This document shows positions 50,567 through 60,303 of a stretch of 64,000 nt of DNA, piece after piece (the stretch's first letter is position 1; each line of letters opens with the position of its first letter). The translations under genes were made by a program, and so were the position numbers. This DNA is from Lytechinus variegatus (Eukaryota > Echinodermata > Echinoidea > Temnopleuroida > Toxopneustidae). The stretch is taken from positions 50,421,048-50,485,047 of the forward strand of contig NC_054741.1 of assembly GCF_018143015.1 (NCBI RefSeq), in the 5' to 3' direction. The notes under the pieces were generated by a model. That model made no database searches. It saw nothing but the letters and a program-made list of their open reading frames with translations, and had not been told where the DNA came from.

Positions 50567-53500
50567 GTAAGTCGATCAGCATTTACATTCTTTTGAACAT
50601 TAGATCTAACATCGTTTATTTACATGCTTTTATCCAACTTGGAATTATTGTAGAAAAGTGGTAGGCCTATCAATCATGATCATCGCTCAAAATGACTCGC
50701 CCTGCAGCGTATAGCGCGCTCTCTGCTTGTGATCGATAATCAGCTGATCTGAACAGCTGATCATCGATGATAGCAAGTCAACCACGAGGGTTTGGGAACT
50801 TTTTTAGGATCGAATGCCACGCAAATAGCTGTTCCTGTAGTTGTCATTGTAAGTTTAAGTGTTAGAATTCTAAGTGGTGATGATGATGAGGTGCCGATGA
50901 TGATAACTAAATTGAGCTTTTTAGGTATGTCGTGAAGTTTTTGTCTGCATGCATGGCATTTATTTTTATTTAACCCAGTCCCAGGGTTATCGTTGTCGTA
51001 CCGTACGCACTGGTTCAATGCTCAGCCTCTCAGTGCACCGCGAGTGCCAGAGGCAGTGGCAGTAGTACCATCCTGCTAACCAGCCAGGGGCCAGGCATGG
51101 CAGGGAGCTCCGGCCGGAGCCCAGGGGCCGATTGCACGAAAGGGTCTTTGCAAGGACCGTCTTTCGTGTCGCCCATCTTTTAATGATGCGCCATGTGAAA
51201 CGCAATTCAAATAAATCATCTGCAAACATATTTCATTCGTATTTAAAATAAACAAAATAGGCCTAGGCCTATTTGTTTATAAAATGATGTGATATATCAT
51301 GAAATTGTATAAAATTTGATTTAAAAGCAAGCTAACCATGCTAACGAATCTTATTCTTTATCATAAATTTCAGAAACACCCCGCTTATAGCGTATCATAA
51401 AAGATGGGCGACACGAAAGATGGTCCTTAGAAAGACCATTTCGTGCAATCGGCCCCTGGTGCTCACCGTGCCTAAATACACAAACTCACTGGACTACATT
51501 GTATTTGTAGCCAATGTAGGTTAGATTGTGGTCACAATCCCTTGGGGCAAGACTTCCATATGTCCCACTAAAATTGAAAAAAAAATGGAGGTTTATCAAG
51601 AATTATCTAACAACATATATCCAAGAGATTTAAGAAGGAAAAGTTGGATATCGTGTATACAGAAATATGGCTTTATTCCTTCAAAAATTTGAGTGTGTGT
51701 TATTCCCAATGGCATCGGTTTATTTAGTCAGAAAAATAAATACCCAATAGGCCAATATCTCGACCTTGAAGAGTAGACTAGTCGTAATATTGGTTGTTGT
51801 GGCGTGCGCCTGTAATCCAAGCTACGTAGGAAGTTACAAATTGATGCAGAGGTTCGAACCCTGGTCACGTCTTTCGGATGGTGACGTTAAAGGTCGGGCC
51901 CAGATGTAAATAAATCTGATTGATACACGTCTGACAAAACTCAAATACACACACACACGATAAACGTTATGAAACCCATGTCTTTCAACTATTCCTGCTA
52001 GCTCAGTGAGTAAGGCGACAGACTGGAGATGCTTCGATCTGCAGCGAGAGGTTCGAGTCCAAGTTCCCACTGGAAGTAAGAAGAAAAAAGAGAAAGAAAG
52101 AAGGGGGTTTTGGAGTAGTATTTTTGAAAATTAGTGGAGGGGACATATGGAAGTCTTTCCTATTAAACTTGGAAAGAAAATTTTGTAAACAGAAATTATG
52201 CAGTTACCACAATGATATGGATGAAGGTCTATCGTGTGGCCATGGTGGCAGCATCCTGACATCGAGGCACAGACTGGAACCTCAAAAAACCCTGAAAAAT
52301 TGTTGCAATGTACAGTGCGTATCAAAAAAAAAAGTTTACACTTTGAAAAAGCCCTGGGAATTAAAAAATATACAACATGTGTGTAATTTTTTCATATAAC
52401 TATGGGTTTGGGTCTCATCTATCCAATGAAAGTAAAAGTTTTGACAGAATATTACACTTGAGTGAGCACTGTCCATTTTTGTAAAGCTCGCAGAAATCTG
52501 TTTGCGCAGAAATGCTTGTTTTCACGCTGTGTCAAGGGCGAAATCAAACTTAACCCTGCGAAGGATTTCTCATAAATTTCCCTAGCACTTTTAGAACAAT
52601 TGAAATAAAACGGATACATTCAAGCATTTTGTAACAATTTTGCCGCCCAAATTTGAAATTTTAACACTTAGTAAGCACAACCTTTACCCTTCTTGTGCCG
52701 GCTGGGTCTGAGGACATAACTGAATCTGAACAAAAGTTTATATCAGACATCAAGCATTTTTCACTAAGTTTTTAACATTTAAAGTGGGTTTACATTTTAT
52801 TTTTCATTTAATGCTTGTTCCTCCACACTTTTTCCAGGCTTGACAATGATTAACAAAATGAAAATCAAGCCTCAGCCATTTCATGTAAATCACAGCTCAG
52901 TGTAAAGCAAATGTCGTCATGATGGCCTCAGTGTGTGGGGGAGTGGGGTTGGGCGCAATGCACTCTTCATAGTGTTTTTGGCAAGGAAAAAAGTTTGAAA
53001 AGGTAAAAAATATCTTCAAATCAATTATACTAGCTAAATTCCACATGTTCTTCATGATTAAGATCTATTTTTATTCGCATAACTATTTCAAAGTTCTGCG
53101 CAAATCATTTTTCACAAACTTTTCAAAAGTAAGTGGTGTCCACTCAAGCGGAAATATTTTTTCGACAGTTATATCGTTGTTTGCTTAAATGGATCGGTAG
53201 TAATGCTAAAATGTGGAAAAGTCGTCAGGATATTACAAATATAATTTTACAGGATTTGTAAGTGTAACCTTTTTTTTGATATGCACTGTATAGTCACCAG
53301 ACACTATATTATGATTCCGGATGCGCATATTACTGCGTTCGCAAACAATTTCATTCCGTAAGACTTCCGCAAATCAATTTCAAAGAGCAATACATAGAAC
53401 AATATTGCAAAAACAAGGCGAAAAAATTCCAAGTTTACCTTATTTATCTCTAAAATCACAGAGAACAATTGCTATATTTTCTAACGGAAATATGGGCCTG

Positions 53501-56500
53501 ATTTGCTGAATTTCAATCTTGTCCGCTCCTTCGATCGTATGATGAGGTGTGATGTATTGTGGGTGATCGTCGACGGCTAGTTCTCAAGGTACCCGTGCGC
53601 AAGGTTTGCCGTGATTAGAGCTGTCGACGATCGGATGCGCATCGATATAACTTGATGAGCGTAACGATATGAACTAGCATAATATTGGAAAGCGCCATGG
53701 ACATTCAACCCCGCATTCAGGTAACAAGAAAAAATATAAGATATCAAACACAACTTTATTACCAACATCTCAGATTCGATGTACAAAAAGCAAACAAAAA
53801 TCAGAATTTACTCATGATGTGATATGAGAAGAAAAAATCACACAAATTTGTTCTTTCATCATTATAATCAAGGATATCTTTACCCCTGTGGCGCGCTTCC
53901 GGAATCATGATGTAATTTGTAGTCGGAGGTCACACGATTTTAAGGTCAAAGGTCATTTTCAGGTCAACCTTACCTAACTCCGCAACCGTAAGGTGCTTTT
54001 CAACCAAACTTGGATGGTAGATTGACTTGGGGGACCTGCATATTATGCTGCAGTCGGAGGTCACATGATAAGGTCAAAGGTCATTTTCAGGTCATCATTA
54101 AAATTTACGTGCAAGGCTCTTAAGACAAGTGTTATTCCATCCCAGTCATATTACAATTCTGTTGCATGCCCTCGCGAATCACGATATTTCTCGTTAGTTT
54201 CATACGTGGGCGAGACACAAAATCGCCTTTGCCTTGTTATTGAATTTTAGGTGCACATGTTTTCAAGGTAATTACCAACAATACATATTACATGTATTTC
54301 TGAACATATGTCCTTTTAATACTAATAACAGACCATCATCACAGAAGATATCACTGTCTTTTTGGCTCTTCATCTTTGAGTTACTATCACAATTTAAAGT
54401 GTTGAAAAGCATGTATGTGTCATCAGATAACATTAAGAAGAGCAAATGGATATACCGCACCGAGGTTCGCAGGACCGAGTGTGGTATACATGTATCCATT
54501 TGGCGAGTCGAGCACAGATTTCATTATTTAGGTCCTCTATGCACAAGAATGCATGCATTGATTGTTTTATACAACCCCCCATGTTACTGAGTTGCCCCAA
54601 ATGCTATAAATTGTAGATAATTCTAGATAATTCAGACCTCAGCATCGCACTATCAGACCTGCACTCTGACGTCAGAGTGCAGGATAGTACTTTTGGTATG
54701 ATGTCAGAGTGCAGGATAGTGCGTTTGGCAGCAAAAGTGCAATTCGCTAAATATCACGTGATCCGATTTGGACCAATCAGATTACAGAACATCCTTCGGA
54801 GTTGTATAATATACTCTGCACGTTCAGACAAAAAAGTTCTTCCAATTTACTTAAAAATTGAGACTAACCAATCAAACTTTGTTGCAGTAGTCAATCAAAA
54901 GTAGGCAATTCTATTAAAAATCATTTCTTAAAAGTGCGCATTGGTTGCTATGGGAGGCTGTAAAAATCTGAAAAATATTACAGATTTTTCCGTGAGACAC
55001 TTGGTGCAACATTTGGTGGAAGACAGTTTAAAGAAAATCGAAGAGGGTCGGGTGACAAGCAGTGGTTGATCTGACGTGGATTGACCCACATGCAGGTCGA
55101 CGTTAAAGTTTACATGCAAGACTCTCTTATGACACCTAATTCCGCAACCGCAATTCACTTTTCAACCAAACTTGAACGGTAGATGGATTTGGGCGACCTG
55201 CATTGTATGCTGCTGTCGGAGGTCACATGATGAGGTCAAAGGTAATTTTCAAGGAGGGCGCCATCAAAGTTGGATTTCTTAATAAAAGATGCCAAGTTTA
55301 AGGTCATGGATTACCCCGCGTCCCATCAAGGAACGACACCAATTTAAACAAACTAGCATGTAATGTTTAATCATTATAAAGTTTCAAATATGAGTGATAT
55401 TGTTTTCATATTTCAAAACAGGCACGTTCCAATTACTACATGGTGATGAGTGTGGCCTGTCTCAGAGTTCTTTGTCACGGATAATAGTTCAAGTGTCAAC
55501 TGAAATTGCTCGATGGCGAAGAAGGTATTGAATTGCACTTTTCCCCTATCTTTTGATGGTCTAGTTAGATTTGCCAAATTACCTATTCAACACAAATTGA
55601 TGAGAAATGACTGATTTTTAAATTCAAATGATATAGTACATGTAGTACCATTAAAGTAACATTGTATTTATTTAAAAAACACACATGGCAACCAAAAGGC
55701 TGAATTACATAAATGTATGTAAAGTTTATGAATTGATTCAGATTTTATTTCACATTTACTTGTACATAAATTGTTAAAACACAATCCAATTATATGATGG
55801 AAAGAAATAACTACAACTTAAGAGTATGTGTAAGTACAACTTGAAACCAAGAATTTGAAGATAATGGCAATAATAGATACATGAATTTAAAAAGAAAAAG
55901 AAAGAATATACTGCTATATACATCATAATGATAATCTGAAATGGTGACTCGTCTCAACCCTTCATGTGACCAAAGTCACAAAAGTGGCAAAATATTAAGG
56001 ATTATTCTTTCTCACTCAAACACAGAGATTTCTCATTGTTAATTCATTCTTTCATTGATACTGATAACGGATGTCAACCAAATATATTCAGCCATCAATC
56101 TGAGGTATTTTGTATTTGCCCATTTGTCCAAAGATAAGAGCGAATGTTAAATAAATTTCAAATGTCAATGACCAAGCGAAATTTAATTTAATACATCATT
56201 TTTCCAGAAGATTTTGTGCTAATGTGGAAATTGTATTTAACTGAGTTCCTTGTTTTTAGTTGTAGATAATGTTATCATTACTCTTTGATAAATATTTTCA
56301 TTTTTTCCCCTCAGGTACATACACTTCCCGAATACACCTGAACAGGTGGCACGTACTCAAGAAGAATTTTTCCAATACTGCGATTTTCCAGGTGTAGTTG
56401 GTGCTATTGACTGCACCCATGTGCCTATCAGATGCCCTGGTGGAGAAAATGCACAGAGATTTATCAACCGAAAAGGGAGGTTCTCTGTCAACGTCCAGGT

Positions 56501-59465
56501 ACATTGCTTGCATTTGTACCCTTAGATAGCAAAATTGCAAGATATGACATGAGGGGAGCAGCTCACACCTCTCTAATGGTCCCCAGTCCTGGTTTGGATT
56601 AAATTTCATGAATGGAAGAATTTTTTTTTTACTATCTATAAAAGAGATGAATTACAAAAAAATGGAAATGTCTTCTATAAAATAGATTGTTTAATTGTAA
56701 ATGTGATTGACTTGTGAACTATAGAAATTTGCCAAGTAATCAATCATTTATCATTGAAACAGGAATACCCTTTCTTAATGTAAATCTAACCTGTGCCATT
56801 GTTCTGCAAACACATTTCATTGTGTTTCAAAGACAAGAGGGAGTTCTAGCAAATGTAGGAAATCATTTGAAGCCTTTATTATAATTTGTTTCAAAAAGGT
56901 GCAATTATTGAAATGCATGTAAGGATGAATGCTTCACATGTCTAGCACTTTGTATAATATAATTATATGTTTATTAGGAAATCATGATCAAATCACAAAA
57001 TTTACAAACAATTTGTCTGATTTGCAAAAGCTTTTAAAGAAATACAACATAAAAAGAGCTGAACAAGCAGCAGATATACAAACAAAATCAAATAATATCT
57101 GATAAAGTGATAATGTTTTTATCAAACCAAGATTTTAAAAAAGTAGTGTGATTTAGATTTTGAACAAATCAACCTTTTAAACCATTGACATTGACAAGCA
57201 CTTACATGTCAATCAGAAAACTTATGGCCATAAAACTCTACTGTAGCTTTTTCTCTTTAAAAATACCAAACACGAAGAGATTCGGCTAGTTGTATATTAC
57301 CCAGTGAGTTAACATTTGATTCTGGAGCATAAGAATTCTACAAAAAACATGAGCATTAAGTTTGACTAAAATATAAAGTTCAATATGTTTCTAAGGGGCA
57401 ACATAGTTTACATCTAAAATATTTTTCACCCACACCATCTTCTGTGCATTTGCAAATGCTACAGGATCAATCATTTTTAATCCAGATTCAGTATAATCAT
57501 TACACATAATCTTTCTCTGAACTCTGTCTCTACCCCCATTCCAAATGAACTTAAAAAACAAACATATTCAAATCTTCGAAAAAGAACACATGTCTAGCAC
57601 TTTACATCTTTTCATTGGTTTAAAGGGATGATCGAGGCTGAAAATATTGATATCTAAATAAATAGAGTAAAGTGCACAGAGCAAAGTGCTGAAAATTTCA
57701 TCAAAATTGGATAACAAATAAATGAAGTTAATGGATTAAAAGTTTATCAATATTTTGTGAAAACAATTATTCGCACATCGTCGTGAATATTCATTGAGTG
57801 GGCTAATGATGTCACATCCCCACTTTTCGTTTTCTTATGAAATCATGATGTGTCTCCATTATGATGAAATAAGTTAAGGCAATAAATAACTAATGCACTT
57901 AATCAGTTGTCAATCCAATTGTTTTAGTTCTTGGCAGAAAATGTTTGAATAAACCTAATTTCATATAACAAAATACAAAAGAACAAGTGGCAATATGACA
58001 TCATCAGCCCACCTAATGAATATTCAAAAGACATGCATAGAACTGTTTTCACCAAAATAATGAAAATCTTAAAAAATCAATAACTTCGTTATTTGTTATC
58101 CGATTTTAATGAAATTTTCAGCATACTGCTTTGTGATTTTTATTGAGAATATAAATATCTCCAGCCTCGACCATCCCTTTAAGTACTTGGGTGTCATTTC
58201 TTTGATTTCCAGGTGTTTGCTTGTTAGTATTTCCTGTTTATTTTATTTTCATTCATTTCATTTTCTCTAATATTTTAGGCAGTATGCAATCACAATGGAC
58301 TGCTAATCAACCTCGTTGCTAGGTGGCCAGGAGGAACTCATGATTCCAGAATATTTAGAGAATGCCAATTGAAAGAAAATCTTGAACGAGAAAGTCATGA
58401 AGAAAAATGGCTTCTTGGCGACAGTGGGTAAGTGTTGAATCGTTTGCACATACTTTATTAACATGTCATCATACAACAATTTATTTTGTTCCAGTTTCCA
58501 CATATATGGCTATGGTTTGGCTCAGGGACCTCGAGAAGCATATTATTGATAAAGCTTTGGAATTGCACGTAATAATTCCTCACCAAAGATGTATTGAGTT
58601 TGCAAAATTGCGAGGATTATAAATTTCCAAGAAGGTTGCAGCTAAACCAGTTAATTAATATAGTATTACACAAAACGGAAATGATGTTGTAACCTTATTG
58701 GTTTTAAATAAGTGGAGGTGGTACAGGGTACAAGCTGCAGAAAAAGTGAACCATTTTTTTGTAAAGTATTGTAACCATGTTAAAATAAAAAAGAGTGAAT
58801 TACCTACACCAATTCAAAGTGCCTGATCAAAATAAAATATCTGTGTACTGTTGTCTTTTTTATTTAAAACCTCAAGTATGGAAGAACCATGTTTTGTAAC
58901 TTCTATGATGAAATCACAGGAAAGATTAGCAATTGAACATTTTGTATTGCTAAAGGGTGTTCATTTCTAGTTATACCTTTATGTCATTTTTGGCTGTGAT
59001 ATCATGTATTAAAATAAAAGTTTTACTTAATGGCAATTTTCAATTTAACTTTTAGGTATGAAATGCATAGTTCCATATTTCTATAAAGATTTTGAAATCT
59101 CTTGATTTTGTTTCAGATATCCTTGTCAGCCATATCTTATGACGCCGATTCAAAATCCAGCTGGAAGGGGAGAAATCAGATATAATAGAGCTCAAGTCAG
59201 AGGCCGCAATATAATTGAACGAACATTTGGAATGATGAAGAGAAGGTTTCCCTGCATGAATGAGCTTCGCTTGAAGCTCGATACAACCCTTATAACAATT
59301 GTAGCAGTAGGTGTTTTATGGAACTTGTCAATTTTGCGTAACGAACCGGAGATTGCAGGTCCAGATGGAATCCAAGTTCCAGGTGACCAACTTCCTCCTC
59401 CAGGCATGGCTAATGTGGCTGGTCACCTCAGAAGACAACGGATCATTCAAGATAATTTTGTCTAA
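50299..59465 (+). CDS. HARBI1-like PIF/Harbinger nuclease, five exons, apparently intact
   Basis: Exons 50299-50566, 55422-55524, 56315-56498, 58279-58427, 59117-59465 join in phase with GT/AG borders and encode 350 residues (human HARBI1 has 349). The family has an RNase H-like DDE fold and cuts DNA in Harbinger transposition with a SANT/Myb-like partner; HARBI1 is its domesticated vertebrate member. Candidate catalytic residues: first Asp in VVGAIDCTHVPI (exon 3), second Asp in RWPGGTHDSRIF (exon 4), Glu in NIIERTFGMMKRRFP (exon 5). An N-terminal helical part with YRFTKQSALHIIEEL precedes them. No stop or frameshift was seen. The 4.9-kb first intron is full of other insertions. Whether this is a live transposon gene or a domesticated one cannot be told from this window. 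Confidence 0.93.
50567..51120. other. Nuclease intron 1, left part
   Basis: Locally CpG-containing sequence with palindromic CAGCTGATC words near 50740-50770; nothing assigned. Confidence 0.4.
51124..51456. mobile_element. MITE with GGGGCCGATTGCACGAAA ends
   Basis: Inverted ends GGGGCCGATTGCACGAAA and a long inner pair with GACACGAAAGATGG-type words; 333 bp, inserted in nuclease intron 1. Confidence 0.88.
51793..51960 (+). mobile_element. SINE with 7SL-like head and Meta-type middle
   Basis: GTGGCGTGCGCC plus TGTAATCCAAGCTAC resembles the 5' (Alu) domain of 7SL/SRP RNA. It is followed by a pol III B box, GGTTCGAACCC, at 51851. Next comes GTCTTTCGGATGGTGACGTTAA, which resembles the conserved core of Meta-domain SINEs; I give it from memory. 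A CA run ends the copy. Confidence 0.55.
51991..52105 (+). mobile_element. tRNA-derived SINE head
   Basis: TAGCTCAGTGAGTAAGGCG (A box) and GGTTCGAGTCC (B box, 52049-52059) are close to consensus. The body does not fold as a full tRNA with a clear anticodon arm and CCA-side stem, and a purine-rich tail follows. Hence SINE rather than tRNA gene. Confidence 0.65.
52313..53288. mobile_element. Tc1/mariner-type non-autonomous element, 976 bp
   Basis: The ends CAGTGCGTATCAAAAAAA and, complemented, CAGTGCATATCAAAAAAA are flanked by TA duplications at 52311-52312 and 53289-53290. Inner inverted words (GTTTACACTT, GTTACACTTA) extend the ends. No transposase is encoded. Confidence 0.88.
53890..54115. 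repeat. Dispersed repeat, about 1.6 units of 131 bp
   Basis: GTCGGAGGTCACA...AAGGTCAAAGGTCATTTTCAGG occurs at 53921 and 54053; the spacer has CGCAACCGTAAGGTGCTTTT. A related copy lies at 55090-55260. Confidence 0.75.
54658..54683. repeat. 26-bp perfect palindrome centred on TGACGTCA
   Basis: Arms CCTGCACTCTGAC and GTCAGAGTGCAGG. A third copy of GTCAGAGTGCAGGATAGT follows at about 54703. TGACGTCA is the consensus CREB/ATF site; function here is unproven. Confidence 0.8.
55090..55260. repeat. Second copy of the GTCGGAGGTCACATGA dispersed repeat
   Basis: Shares CCGCAACCG, TTTTCAACCAAACTTG, GGGCGACCTGCAT and GTCGGAGGTCACATGATGAG with 53890-54115. Confidence 0.7.
55422..55524 (+). CDS. Harbinger nuclease exon 2
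   Basis: It reads TFQLLHGDECGLSQSSLSRI, then IVQVSTEIARWRR, matching the helix-turn-helix-like region of HARBI1 (...D..GVSQ.S.SR.V..V...I). Acceptor AAAACAG, donor AG|GTATTG. Confidence 0.92.
55525..56314. other. Nuclease intron 2
   Basis: AT-rich; nothing else recognised. Confidence 0.5.
56315..56498 (+). CDS. Harbinger nuclease exon 3 (first catalytic Asp)
   Basis: It contains YIHFPNTPEQVART, FPGVVGAIDCTHVPIRCP and NRKGRFSVNVQ, the most conserved block of the family. Confidence 0.96.
56499..57620. other. Nuclease intron 3, left part
   Basis: AT-rich; nothing recognised before the MITE at 57624. Confidence 0.45.
57624..58178. mobile_element. TTAA-type long-TIR MITE, complete copy
   Basis: The same 555-bp family as 47135-47689, and the same length. 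Ends AGGGATGATCGAGGCTG and, complemented, AGGGATGGTCGAGGCTGG; TTAA at 57620-57623 and 58179-58182. It ends 100 bases before exon 4. Confidence 0.9.
58279..58427 (+). CDS. Harbinger nuclease exon 4 (second catalytic Asp)
   Basis: It reads AVCNHNGLLINLVARWPGGT, then HDSRIFRECQL and EEKWLLGDSG. HDSRIF carries the second acidic residue, and LLGDSGY is the usual following motif. Confidence 0.96.
58428..59116. other. Nuclease intron 4
   Basis: AT-rich intron sequence, nothing else seen. Confidence 0.5.
59117..59465 (+). CDS. Harbinger nuclease exon 5 (catalytic Glu, C-terminus)
   Basis: It reads YPCQPYLMTPIQNPAGRGEI, YNRAQVRGRNIIERTFGMMK and a C-terminal tail to IIQDNFV, stop TAA. Two stretches of it (59117-59167 and 59275-59343) recur downstream as repeats. 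Confidence 0.96.
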
Positions 59466-59513
59466 GTACGCTTAGTCCACTTTATCAAATGATATTCAAT
59501 TGAATGAAGAATA

Positions 59514-59925
59514 CTTGTCTGAATGTGCTCTGCACAAAGCTTGACATTACTCTCATAACAATAGTAGCAGTAGATGTGCTATGGAACTTGTCAATTTTGC
59601 GGAACATCCGTTAACATACTGTATATCCTTGTCAACCATACCTTATGTCACCAATCCAAAATCCAGTGAGTATAGGGTAGATAAGGTACAACAAAGTTCA
59701 CTCAAGATTGTAATTTCCTTGTCTGAATGTGCTCTGCACAAAGCTTGACATTACTCTCATAACAATAGTAGCAGTAGATGTGCTATGGAACTTGTCAATT
59801 TTGCGGAATATTCCGTTAACATACTATATATCCTTGTCAACCATACCTTATGTCACCAATCCAAAATCCAGTGAGTATAGGGTAGATTAGGTACAACAGA
59901 GTTCACTCAGATTGTAATATCATTG
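59514..59925 (+). repeat. Two 205-bp tandem units built from pieces of nuclease exon 5
   Basis: Each unit holds a piece like the exon's later part (ATAACAATAGTAGCAGTAGA, TATGGAACTTGTCAATTTTG; 59539-59605 and 59744-59808). After it comes a piece like the exon's start (TATCCTTGTCAACCATACC, CCAATCCAAAATCCAG; 59623-59668 and 59827-59872). The order is reversed relative to the exon, as expected if a head-to-tail exon duplication lost its middle and was then duplicated again. Confidence 0.9.
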
Positions 59926-60006
59926 AGTGTGTTTTAGGTCGAAGAATTTGTTTCAAGGTAGCAATATTAACATCAAAATGAGAAAACATGGTAAAGGCAG
60001 ATGAAC

Positions 60007-60012
60007 AATAAA
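60007..60012 (+). promoter_or_regulatory. Candidate poly(A) signal for the Harbinger nuclease gene
   Basis: First AATAAA after the nuclease stop. It lies 20 bases from the stop codon of the opposing gene, so the two transcripts probably overlap at their 3' ends. Confidence 0.45.
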
Positions 60013-60032
60013 TGCTTTCCCATGACAAATAT

Positions 60033-60303
60033 TTAATTAGTATCTTGCTGGTTTTGAATGAGATCTAGTTTCCTTTGCTGCACTTTCTTCTTCATTTGTA
60101 GTATCTCCATCTTGACCTTTTGCTGTTCCTCGAGGTAACCAAGTTTGATCCTCTGTTCGTCTTCAAGGAACTTCATTCTCTGACGATGTTCCCCTATTTT
60201 CAGACGATGTTCCTCTTCAGCATGTAATTTCAGGGTTTCTTCAAGGCTGGGTGATGAAGTTGTTGCTGCAGGAGTTGACACCCTTCTCTTTGTTTGTGAA
60301 TTC
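60033..60303 (-). CDS. Terminal exon: charged coiled coil
   Basis: Acceptor TTCATAG; reads NSQTKRRVSTPAATTSSPSL, then a Glu/Lys/Gln-rich helix (EEEHRLKIGEHRQRMKFLED, EEQQKVKMEILQMKKKVQQ) and ends QNQQDTN, stop TAA. An ATTAAA overlaps the stop (60037-60032). Confidence 0.85.

Noticed and set aside
51991-52075. Possible tRNA gene
   Set aside because: A and B boxes are good, but no clean cloverleaf or anticodon arm could be drawn and a purine-rich tail follows, so a SINE is more likely.
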